Origin: Diphasiastrum complanatum
Taxonomy: Eukaryota; Streptophyta; Lycopodiopsida; Lycopodiales; Lycopodiaceae
Length of the DNA stretch: 64,000 bases
Direction of reading: 5' to 3'
Assembly: GCA_029204225.1 (NCBI GenBank)
Contig: CM055092.1
Coordinates: forward strand, 100,432,200 to 100,496,199
Each line of letters starts with the position of its first letter. The stretch's first letter is position 1. Shown here in pieces: positions 1 to 8,523 of this stretch. Under the pieces are notes generated by a model, which made no database searches, had not been told where the DNA came from, and saw only the letters and a program-made list of their open reading frames with translations. The position numbers and the translations under genes are program-made.

Positions 1-569
1 CATGAAGCTGGAGATAATCCGTCATCGCATGAAATTCCGTCTATCTGGTGGCCGTGCGTGCGTTAAAGTCACCTGCCAAAAGTACATATCCCTGGGGAGA
101 AAAGATAGAAATATCCTCTGATAAAACCTGAAAAGGGTCACCACCATAGTCTGCAAATGTCGAACTCTGAGGAGCAATATAACATACTGCCAGGAAGATA
201 TCTCTAGCCATGCCTAGGGAATGCCCAACTAACTGTAACCATATAAAACGAGCATACGGATCTTTCTTAACCAGCTTAATAGTATGACTATACTGGTCTC
301 TGTATAAGCATGCCACCCCACCTAAGCCTCTGGAGGTCGTCCCTCGTAGGAATGGTCTAAAAATTGAGTGCCAAGAGAAATCTGTCATCATAGGAAGAGG
401 ACGAAATTGAGATTCATGAGTCTCTGCTAGCAGTAAAATATCTGTACGAGCAACATAGGACTGCAAGTCACCTGCAGTAGAGGAAGAGTGGAAGCCATTA
501 CAATTCCAAAAGCCAATACGAAGCGACGTAGGGGATCTTGGGCTGTTCCCATGCCCGGGAGCCCCAAGT
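1..569 (-). pseudogene. LINE ORF2, endonuclease domain (5' part, runs off the window)
   Basis: This is the start of a LINE ORF2, the endonuclease that nicks target DNA for target-primed reverse transcription. The frame is open from 569 to 44 and shows endonuclease/phosphatase-fold motifs in order: IGFWNCNG, LLLAETHE, GGVACLYR, VCYIAPQ and LLAGDFNA (the GDFN motif). A TAG at 41-43 interrupts the frame right after the GDFNARTATR region. The same frame then continues as TEFHAMTDYLQLH to the window edge, so the stop looks like a point change from CAG. A related plus-strand copy at 51433-51814 has Q at the equivalent place. No in-frame ATG lies between the upstream stop at 572 and the first catalytic motif. 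Reverse transcriptase would lie to the left, outside the window. Identification is firm; a working copy is ruled out by the stop. Confidence 0.85.
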
Positions 570-571
570 CT

Positions 572-1343
572 TTATAGTGAGCGCGCATAGTATCGTGGTT
601 TGTCGTCAATAAACACCACCCGTTGCCCTTTTTCCTTAGCTTCGTGTATGATTTTTTTCCTTGCTGGCCATTGCGTATGAGTTAAATCATCGTCCATAAA
701 AATAAAAGTCCCTTTCGGCTTGGCTCGAAGTTTCAATGCAGCGTAACGATGTACAAGAGACCGGAATGTAATAAATAGAACATTCTCATCATACTTGCCT
801 CTCCAAGCAGTTTCAAATCCCTCAGTTGAGTGTGAGAGTTTATTGCAAAGTAAATCCTTGGCTTCCTCAAGAGGTTTTCCAGCATTTGGGATGCCTCTCA
901 CTCTAATATTAAGGGCTTTTTTGGCTCTTTTCTCTTGCTCCGAAAACATACTTTCTAATCTTGAGTCAATTGAAATATTCGTAGGCAAATCTATTATACC
1001 ACTATCTTTTTTAAACAGGGCTGCCCAAGATTTCGTCTTTTCTACTTGTTTCTCAAGGCTGGAAATCTTGTTAGAAGTTTCTGCAAGATCCGTAGTAGAT
1101 GATGGTAATAGAGTTCGCAGCTGGCTGATCTCATCCCGCAATTTTTGAACCTCCAATTTTAGTGCTTGCATTTTCTCCTTGTACCTCTGAAAATAGTGCA
1201 TACAACTGCCCAACATGATAATGAACGTCTTCCGGTAGAATAGAGCGAGGGATAGTTGGAGGTGAGACATTAGATAGCACAAATGGAGGAGTAGAAGGAT
1301 TAGGAGGGAGAGCAGAGGGAGGCGTAGCTGGTCCCATATCCAA
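572..1343 (-). pseudogene. LINE ORF1 (coiled coil plus RNA-binding-like domain), frameshifted
   Basis: This is the first ORF of the same LINE, the expected nucleic-acid-binding chaperone. A proline-rich N-terminus (GPATPPSALPPNPSTPP) reads in one frame from about 1343 to 1185. The remainder reads in another frame down to the TAA at 572, so a frameshift lies near 1185. The C-terminal frame shows a leucine/charged heptad stretch (EKMQALKLEVQKLRDEI and onward, about 1170-1020), then NIRVRGIP, VLFITFRS and GTFIFMDDDLT. These resemble an RRM-like fold followed by the basic C-terminal region known from L1-type ORF1 proteins. The TAA is in the same frame as ORF2, three bases from its open frame. The class is clear; the exact start is not. 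Confidence 0.7.
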
Positions 1344-1439
1344 GCAGGGACAAGGCCAGGTATGAGAAGGAAACCCGTCAGAGCCTTGGAGCTGCTCCTG
1401 ATGGTTCTTCCTCTAATTCTGAGCAATTACTCCTTCACT

Positions 1440-2098
1440 TTCACCTGAGGCTCATCACTCAGCTGCAGCGACGCTTCTCTGACATCGCATTCCACAGAAG
1501 AGGACTTCAAGACATGGATCCGCAATCCTGGATCGTAAGCAAATGCATTTACTTCTGTGATTGCTCTTCTTAGTTCTGAGCACTGTGTGAGCATCACCTC
1601 ATCGCTGCTCTGAAGGTGTTTCGCTTATTCATGCTTTCATCATCAGCTGCACTCGTGTATCAGAATGTTGGAAACACGAACTGCCTCGCTACAAGAAGTA
1701 CAGAAAACTCAATCTATGCTTCCAGAATTGCATCGATCCATGCTGAGAAGGATCAGACAGTCACCATCGATGAGAGAGAGAGAGAGCTCCAGGTCAGAGG
1801 TCCGCTCCAGGTGTGAGGTCCACTTCAGGTGTGAGAGAGTCCGCTCCAGGACAGAGGTCCGTTCCAGGACAGAGATCCGCTTCTCAGAGATCGCTCCTCA
1901 AAGATCCGTTCCAGGTGCTTCTTTGATGTGGGGTTAAGGGATGATGAATACCTCAATTGCAGAGCGATGGAGGCAGTGATCATGACCTCATTTTATCAGC
2001 AAACCAAGAGGCGCAACAAGGACCCCTGCAGGACAGGTGCGATGGAGCAGGGCTATGGAGCATCGCTAGACAGGACCATGGGGCATCGCTGGATAGGA

Positions 2099-2102
<4 letters not shown>
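1440..2102 (-). other. LINE 5' untranslated region with short tandem repeats
   Basis: This non-coding stretch lies between ORF1 and the (GA)n tract at 2103. About 1784-1915 contains roughly eight imperfect copies of a unit like GAGGTCCGCTCCAGG with variable linkers (read on the plus strand). Frames crossing it are repeat artefacts. It is probably the 5' UTR or promoter of the LINE, because it sits between ORF1 and the tail of the neighbouring LINE copy. Confidence 0.5.
1784..1915. repeat. Imperfect tandem repeat, unit about 15-18 bp
   Basis: Successive copies of GTCCGCTCCAGG / GTCCACTTCAGG / GTCCGTTCCAGG alternate with GTGTGAG or ACAGAG spacers. The array lies inside the presumed LINE 5' UTR. 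Confidence 0.7.

Positions 2103-2158
<56 letters not shown>
2103..2158. repeat. (GA)28 microsatellite between two LINE copies
   Basis: This is a pure GA tract. On the minus strand it is the (CT)n tail following the 3' end of the LINE at 2159-3749, and it is immediately followed by the 5' end of the next LINE. Four AATTAG units (about 2158-2181) lie between it and the LINE 3' end. Confidence 0.9.
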
Positions 2159-2161
<3 letters not shown>

Positions 2162-2196
2162 AGAATTAGAATTAGAATTATATTAATGTTTGTCAA

Positions 2197-2210
2197 GTGC
2201 CCGAGGGCAC
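2197..2210 (-). other. LINE 3'-terminal stem-loop
   Basis: GTGCCC-GA-GGGCAC is a perfect 6-bp stem with a 2-base loop, about 30 bases before the tail. The same position in other copies carries GTGCCC-AA-GGGCAC (4186-4199), ATGCC-AAAA-GGCAT (14520-14533) and a one-mismatch version at 3850-3863. Confidence 0.75.
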
Positions 2211-2429
2211 ATAAGACAAGTAGAAAGTACATCAATAGAGAAGGAGCATTGTCCACGTAGGACTTATTCATAAAAGCTAAACCAACACTAGAAAACAGAG
2301 AGAAACAAAGCTTAGCCTCCAGCTCTGTCGAGGGTACAATATCACTAGCTTAACCACCAGCTACACAGAGGGAAAGAGAGAACTGAAATAAGTTAATTAA
2401 CTGGCTAGGTGGACATAAAAAACTGCGTG

Positions 2430-3055
2430 ATATAGTGAGACGCAGGTGTTGGCCTCGGGTGAAGAGCCCTGGGCCTAGAGGAGCGAAGAGGACGCTGGAG
2501 CTTCGGTCGTCGTACTGGAATGTCCATTTGACTGTCAGAAGTCTCATCTCTATCCCTCTTCTGGAAAAAGTGTGTAATGTGGGACTGGCTATGATCCACA
2601 TCAGAAACATCCAATAAAAAGGAAGATCTCAGAGTAAACATCTCTCGTAATATAAACCAACACATCTCGCATCTGAGAAGGCAAGGAAAGAACCAAGTGT
2701 AAGTGGAGTATCTTATGCAATGGTATCTGCCTCTGATCTCATAGTATGGTGAGACGCAGGTGTTGGCCTCGGGTGAAGAGCCCTGGGCCTAGAGGAGCGA
2801 AGAGGACGCTGGCTTCGGTCATCGTACTGGAATGTCCATCTGACTGTCAGAAGTCTCATCTCTATCCCTCTTCTGGAAAAAGTATATAATGTGGGACTGG
2901 CTATGATCCACATCAGAAACATCCAATAAAAAGGAAGATCTCAAAGTAAACATCTCTCGTAATATAAACGAACACATCTTGCATCTGAGAAGGCAAGGAA
3001 AGAACCAAGTGTAAGTGGAGTATCTCTGTATAAGCAATGGTATCTGCCTCTGACA
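2430..3055 (-). repeat. Direct tandem duplication, unit about 312 bp, inside LINE ORF2
   Basis: About 2430-2742 and 2743-3055 match almost base for base: GTGAGACGCAGGTGTTGGCC, GGAAAAAGTGT/AT, AACATCCAATAAAAAGG and AAGTGTAAGTGGAGTATCT recur in the same order. There are only scattered substitutions and small indels (for example CTTATGC versus CTCTGTATAAGC at the unit end). The duplicated part is the C-terminal, zinc-finger-like end of ORF2 with the sequence following it. Confidence 0.9.
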
Positions 3056-3747
3056 TCGGAAAATGAAATGGAACTTATCTTCAATCTCCTGTAAAGAGTA
3101 GCACTGACAAATCCGTAGCGGTCGAGGTGTGTTTGTGTATCTACTTGTCTCAATAGCAAGCTGGTGAGAAGAGACCCTAAGTTGACCAAGACGATAACGC
3201 AGGCCGAAAGATAACGTCTGAGACAAATAACCCGGCCGAATGGGAAGCCCGAAAACATCAAGATAAAGAAGATGAGTGTGGTAAAAATGGATCTTGACCC
3301 GTGCTGGATCTGGGTGAGACCACACTGTGTTGATGTAAGCTCTGTAAATCTGCTGGCGGATATACGTGTGTGTCCCATTGGGAGATCAGATATAGATAAA
3401 CCCCACCTACTCAAAAGGCCAGAAACACACTGAAACCATGAGGACTTAGCCTGCTGACTAGCTAGAGTGTGAGAGGATGTGAAAGCTGCAGCAACATATC
3501 TGGATGAATTAATCTCCGAGACTCTATGAATGAATGTGATAATCCGAAATATAGTCTTGACAATCAGTAGAGGTGAGGCAAACTCTGCCAGTATGATATC
3601 GTGGGGAACTGACTGCTTCGCACGGATCATTCGGCTAAGCATAAGGATCTGCAAACGTGAAATATCACTCCAAGTATCTTTGGACAAGCCAAGACACCAT
3701 GTCTCTGCTGAATATAGAGCCATTGGAGAGACAGTGGCAGAAAAAAG

Positions 3748-3749
<2 letters not shown>

Positions 3750-3823
<74 letters not shown>
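3750..3823. repeat. (GA)n microsatellite at a LINE-LINE junction
   Basis: An approximately 74-bp GA tract. On the minus strand it is the tail of the LINE 3' UTR at 3824-4092 and directly precedes the truncated LINE at 2159-3749. Confidence 0.9.
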
Positions 3824-3827
<4 letters not shown>

Positions 3828-4089
3828 AAAGCTTTATTAATGTCTTTTCCATGTCAAAAGGCATATAAGACTAATGAAGTACATGTCAAGTATGTGGTAA
3901 CCACGGGAGCGTATAAAAACATCTCCAAAACTGCAAAAGAAAAACATCTATTACAAATTAAAAAAAACAGACATGTATGCGAGAGTATGTGCGCATAATA
4001 GTCCTATGTATCCATATCAAGATGTCAGAACTGTGTTGAAGCTGATGCTGCTGTGCTGATGCTGTAAAAAGATGTAATGTGAGCTGCAA

Positions 4090-4092
<3 letters not shown>
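3824..4092 (-). mobile_element. LINE remnant: 3' UTR only
   Basis: Only the last approximately 270 bp of a LINE are present. Minus-strand order is: sequence resembling the C-terminal/3' region of the copy at 14479-14989 (AGCTCACATTACATCTTTTT, CAGCATCAGC), a near-perfect stem-loop at 3850-3863, ATTAAT, the polyadenylation signal AATAAA (3833-3838), CTTTC and (CT)n. No coding content remains. It is joined at its 5' end to the (CT)n tail of the next copy. Confidence 0.75.
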
Positions 4093-4148
<56 letters not shown>

Positions 4149-4166
4149 AAGAAAGAAAGAAAGAAA
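4093..4166. repeat. (GA)n followed by (GAAA)n at a LINE-LINE junction
   Basis: A GA tract runs to about 4144, then about five GAAA units. On the minus strand the LINE ends ACATTAATACATTTT then (CTTT)n(CT)n, so the tail is pyrimidine-rich rather than poly(A). Confidence 0.9.
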
Positions 4167-5834
4167 ATGTATTAATGTCTGTTGAGTGCCCAAGGGCACA
4201 TAAGACAAAATGAATAATTACATGTCTCGTAGGATTACTGTCCATGTCGGACAACATAATAAAAAACACTAGTCTAAATGGAAATGACAAAATAGAACTC
4301 TCTCGAGCTAGGAAAAGACATAGCCAATATAGAATCATAAAATGCATAAAAAGAGCAGATACACAAGAGCTTAACCTCCAACTCTGAAGAGGGTACAGGT
4401 GCAAGAGCTTAACCGCCTGCTCTGCTGAGGAAAGTAAAAGGATAAATATCAGTCTCGAAAAAAGCGTCTGATACCCATAGCACCTGTGGGCTGTGATCGA
4501 GGAGCTCTGGTAGCTCTAGAGGCGCGCATAGATCTGGCAAGAGGTGGTGGCTGAGCTCGCTGGGCCTTCGCCCTCACCGGTATGATTGCCTCATCATCTG
4601 ATAGGTCATCACGCTCCCGCTTCTGAAAGAAGCTAGTAATGAGATGCTGGCTAGAATCAGTAATACTCTCCGATGCTAGCAAAGAGGCTCTCAACATAAG
4701 CATCTCTCGTAGTAAAAGGCCGACACATCTGGGATCCTGATACTCCAAAAATATATTGAGGGTAATAGGGGTGTCACGATATAAACAGTGATATCGGCCA
4801 CGTATCTCATAATATGTAGGGCATATGAATATCTGTCTGTCTCAATAGCAAGCTGATGCGAAGAGACTCTTAACTGTCCCAATCTGTATCGGAGCCCAAA
4901 AGAAAGAGGAAGAGAGAGATATAAAGGTCTAACAGGGAGTCCCAAACTGTCTCTGCGTAAGATATGTGTGTCATAGAAGGTAACCTTGACTCTCTCATGG
5001 TTAGGACGATCCCATACTATGTGACAATATCTCCGATACAGCTGCTGTCTGATAAATGTATGAGCTCCCTGTGGGAGATCCAGCATCGAGAAGCCCCATG
5101 ACTGAAAGAAAGCCACCACATCACCATACCAAGAAGACCTAGCCTGCTGTCCAACTATAGTCTGAGAAGAAGTAAGCGCTGCCCTCACGTATCTGTGAGT
5201 ATCCATGGTCTCAAGTCGATGTAGAAAGGTAACAATCTAAAACATAGCCTCTACCACCATGGGGAGTGAGGCGAACTCCGCTAAAAGAATCTCATGAGGA
5301 ACTGACGGCTTCGCATGAATCATCCTCCCTAACATGGTGATCTGCAAACGAGTGATGTCTCGCCAAGTACTCTGAGATATCCCTGGGCACCAGACCTCCG
5401 CCGAGTGCATAGCCACAAGTGAGACTACTGTAGAGAAAAGGTGGTCTCTGGTAGTAGGATCATGAATATGGTAAGTAGTACACACTTTCTCCATATGTAC
5501 CAAGGCAGCATGCCCCTTACGCAGGCGATATAGAGCAGTAGAGCGAAAAGTGAATAAGGGGCTAGTGAATAATACACCTAGATAGGTGTATGATGTAACA
5601 ATCTCCAGCTGCTGTGCATCATAATAAAAAGCGTCATCTCTCATATGCTGCCGATTTGTGTTAAACACCATAACTTTGGTCTTAGCAATATTCACTATCA
5701 AGCCCGACACTAAGCAAAAACCATATAGAGCATCAAGATGTCGCTGTAATCCAGAGGCTGTAAAGGATATCAATGCCACGTCATCCGCATACAGTAGGAT
5801 AGGAATAGTAATATCAGCAAGAGGACATCCCCCT
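4145..5834 (-). mobile_element. LINE ORF2, 3' segment (RT motif C to end) and 3' UTR; other half at 14087-14393
   Basis: This is the larger half of a LINE split by the Ty3 composite at 5835-14086. On the minus strand it begins inside the reverse transcriptase palm: ILLYADDVALIS (about 5810-5775) is the catalytic YADD motif with both aspartates. It continues GLQRHLDALYGF, TYLGVLFTSP, MHSAEVWCPG and MIHAKPSVPHEILLAEFAS (5237-5779), then a second frame (4691-5206: RYVRAALTSSQTIVGQQARS) and a third (4449-4748) holding the basic C-terminus. At least two frameshifts therefore separate it from function. The 3' UTR carries the stem-loop at 4186-4199 and ends in (CTTT)n(CT)n. The RT half across the Ty3 insertion ends LYIDDLERIIKEEG, which leads into this segment. 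Confidence 0.85.
4186..4199 (-). other. LINE 3'-terminal stem-loop
   Basis: GTGCCC-AA-GGGCAC, a perfect inverted repeat just before ATTAAT and the pyrimidine tail. It is equivalent to the hairpins at 2197-2210 and 14520-14533. Confidence 0.75.
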
Positions 5835-6007
5835 TGTTACGAGCTCGTAACCAGTGCCGAACCCTAGAGAACATAGATAGGTCAGATACCACAGTCAGGG
5901 TCGTGTCCAGTGTACATGACCAACAGGGCAAGACAGTGTGAGTAGTGTGCCCCAGCACGGTCCATAGCCATGGCGGGCCTAACACAGCCTAGGGACCCTG
6001 TCAGCAG
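5835..6007 (+). repeat. 5' LTR of the Ty3 composite, truncated
   Basis: It begins TG and the 16-bp palindrome GTTACGAGCTCGTAAC. It matches the first 173 bp of the 358-bp LTRs at 11535 and 13729 up to GTCAGCAG, then diverges. The 3' half of the LTR and the usual primer site TGGTATCAGAGC are absent, so this copy could not be primed normally. Confidence 0.85.
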
Positions 6008-6735
6008 TAGAGAAAGCTATCAGAAGATAGGAAGTGTTTCTCAGATTCTCAGAGAGGAATAGAGGAGGAGGATCGCTGTAGGAGCAGCCTTCAAACTTCT
6101 GATTTCCACTGAGAAATCACAGTAGCAAGGAGTCAGATTCCAAGTGTAGGCAACTCGCTGGAAAAACAGCTGTTTCTCACTGAGTTCAGAGGATTCTTCG
6201 TAGTTTTCCCAGCGAAATTAGAGAAGGAAGAAGCCAGCACCTCCATCGCTGTACAGCCAGAGACCTGCATCTGATTTCCAGGGAAAAATTTACTGGTTCT
6301 CAGCGAGTTTGAAGCCAAAAAAGAGGAGCAGGGCCAGCGCTGCCAGTACTTCTGAAAATCTGGTTTTTGGACAAGTTTTTGGGCCCCAACGTCAGAGATT
6401 TGGAGCAAGAGGATTCCTACCAGATCAGCGAGTAGGAGACTTCTGAAATTTCAGAATTCAGAAGGGTTTTTGGACTTCAGATTTGCCATTTTGTGGACAA
6501 ATTGACATGCTGTCAGACCAGCGAGGGGGGATAGCAAAAGTTTCAGATCTTGTTGCATATTTTCCAACCTCAAATCAGATTGAGAAAGAAGCTGAGAAGG
6601 CCTTTTCTGTATTCTCTCTGTGGAAGTACAGTTCTCAGAAAGAGCTAAGTTTCCTTTCCCTTGTACAGTTGTAAATTAGTCTTTTAGACTTTTTTTTCCT
6701 TCAGAAGTTAAGGTAGCTCTCTTTCAGTTCCGAAG
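6008..6735 (+). other. Leader between truncated LTR and gag
   Basis: An untranslated region of about 730 bp with recurring TTCTGAAA, CTCAGCGAG and CAGCGCTG-like words. I see no coding frame and no clear primer-binding site. A leader of similar word content follows the minus-strand copy's LTR near 61350-61670. Confidence 0.5.
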
Positions 6736-7890
6736 ATGACCACTCCTTAGGGACCTGATCAACCCCCGGAGAGAGGCTTCGACGAACTTGAAACAGAAGC
6801 CTTGGCTTACAGAAAAGGGAAGGAACCCATGGAAGTAGAAGAACAGGAACAGTTCGCCGAAGAACTCGACGAACTGGTTACCAAGGAGCAGTTCCTCCAA
6901 TTGGTAACAGAAGTGGATGAACTGAAGTTGGCATTAGCCAATTTCAAGTCCAGTGTGGACGACTCGTTCGCTGAACTCAAAAACTTGATTTTGAGTTCCG
7001 CGAAAGGAAGCCTTCCCTCCACTTCTCAATTATCTCCTTCTCCACTTCCATCAGTTTCGGGTGAGACTTTACGGTCTCACCCTAGTGTTTTTAAAGACTT
7101 AAAACCTCCTACTTTTAATGGGGAAGAGAAGGATAGAAATGCAGATATTCTACAAACCTTCCTCAGCAAATGGAAGAACATTCATGCTCTTAAACAGACC
7201 CCTGACCATTTGCAAGCTATTGAGGCCAGTCTTTCCTTAGGGCCTATGGCCTATAAGTGGTGGTTAAATCTCCAGGAGACTCGGCAGACTCCCCGGTCAT
7301 GGAAAGCTTTTGAAGAAGCTTTCCTAAGAGAATTTCTACCAGAGAAAGAACTGGATAGAGCCTGGGAAGCCTGGGAAAGAACAGTAATGGATAAATCCCT
7401 CATCCAATATATCTCGCAGTATCGAGAAGCAATTTTAAAGATTAAAAATATGGATGACTATCAGAAAATCAGGGGATTTGTCCGTGGCCTCAAAGATGAA
7501 TATAAAGTAGAGGTCCAAAGAAACTCGCCTACTACCCTTGAGCAAGCTCTCAGATATGCTCAAATCTATGATGATTCAGTGGGTAGGAAGAGAGCGAGAC
7601 AACAATCACTTTCTGAGCAGCTTCCTCAGAAAGACTTTCAATTTAAAAAGAAATTTTTAAAAAGAAAGAAAGAAGATAAATTTAAAGGTGAAGCTCCTCA
7701 GAAACGCCCTTCACTCATACAGCCCTTAAAACCAGATGATTTTGAGAAAGCCAAACAAGAACGTTTGTGCTTTGTGTGTATGGGCAAGGGACACACAGTC
7801 AGACAGTGTCCCAAGGGGCCTTTCACTAAAAAAGATAAAAAAGATAAAAAAACAAGTTCATCTTGTTCAGACTGTATGTTTCCCCGGTGA
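6736..7890 (+). pseudogene. Ty3 gag (capsid and zinc-knuckle nucleocapsid), two lesions
   Basis: The structural polyprotein. The natural start is probably the ATG at 6736 (MTTP), but codon 5 is TAG (6748-6750), after which the frame is open to 7890. A coiled/acidic N-terminus (FAEELDELVTKEQFLQLVTE) is followed by a Ty3-type capsid: PPTFNGEEKDRNADILQTFL, AYKWWLNLQ, FEEAFLREFLPE and YKVEVQRN. A single zinc knuckle CFVCMGKGHTVRQC (CX2CX4HX4C) lies at 7768-7809. Downstream, an A7 run near 7846 throws gag out of the protease frame. The copy at 55960-56580 has A6 there and reads straight through, so the extra A is most likely a mutation, not a programmed shift. Confidence 0.9.
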
Positions 7891-8515
7891 CTCGGCAGCT
7901 TCCGAGATCAAAGTGTATCATGAAGATCATGAACACTGTTGCCAGCTGACCTCTGCAATGCTAGCGAGACCCTTCAGCTTTGGGCTGCATGACCTAGTAC
8001 GTATGCATGGGAAAGTTGGTAACCAGTCAGTAAGAGTCATGGTTGATGATGGGGCAACCCATAATTTCATCAACCACACCCTGGTTAAAAAGCTTAAACT
8101 ACCAGAAGTACCTAGTCAGCATAGGTACATAGTTTCATTAGCTAAGGGTGAAGATAAAAAAATATGGGAAACTATGGTAAGTAAGTTAAATCTTGGTATT
8201 CAGGGGTACCAAGATGAAATAAACTTTCAGATAATGCACCTGGATCGAACAGACATTGTTCTCGGGAGAGATTGGCTCTACAGTTTAGGACCTTCCCTCC
8301 ACAGAAATTATCAGGAGAACACCCTCAGCTTTCAGCATAAAGGCCGAGAGATCCAGTTGCATGGGGAGCATGATGTTCCCAACAGCCCTATGGTCTGCAG
8401 TTCAGAGCTCTGTCAGCTAATCGGAGACGAAGACCATCAGGTATTCTTATGTGACTTTCAGTTTATTCCTGAAGTTTCTATTTCCAGTTCTATTCAGCAG
8501 AAATCAGTAAATTAG
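7810..8515 (+). pseudogene. Ty3 aspartic protease region
   Basis: This is the retroviral-type protease that would cleave Gag-Pol. It is open from 7736 to the stop at 8515; sequence before about 7845 overlaps gag in another frame. It shows the active-site stretch VMVDDGATHNFINH (about 8037-8078; the family normally has D-S/T-G, here D-D-G) and the C-terminal motif TDIVLGRDWLYSLGP (about 8251-8295). The pol frame starts in a different phase near 8490, so gag, protease and pol occupy three frames. Whether the protease-pol shift is mutational cannot be checked here, because the other copies lack this region. Confidence 0.85.
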
Positions 8516-8523
8516 AAACTTTA

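Larger units (their letters stand above)
2159..3749 (-). mobile_element. 5'-truncated LINE copy (ORF2 C-terminal part and 3' UTR)
   Basis: Read on the minus strand, this copy starts abruptly at a (CT)n tract. It encodes the region after the reverse transcriptase (SPMALYSAETWCLGLSKDTW, RMIRAKQSVPHDIILAEFAS), shared with the LINE at 4145-5834. Around 3330 the homology changes frame, so at least one frameshift is present. The C-terminal part is duplicated in tandem (about 2430-3055). The 3' end carries a stem-loop (2197-2210), then ATTAATATAATTCT, then AATTCT units and (CT)n. The catalytic reverse transcriptase core is missing, so the copy is dead. Confidence 0.85.

Noticed and set aside
1616-1937. 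Arg/Ser-rich 66-90 codon frames
   Set aside because: They translate a short tandem repeat in the LINE 5' UTR.
2053-2271. Frames consisting of long RE or LS repeats over the GA tracts (also 3530-3868, 4017-4208, 14321-14682, 14728-15072)
   Set aside because: They are translations of dinucleotide repeats, not proteins.
7736-7860. Programmed frameshift between gag and protease
   Set aside because: Another copy reads through with one fewer A, so mutation is the simpler explanation; kept only as a low-interest question.
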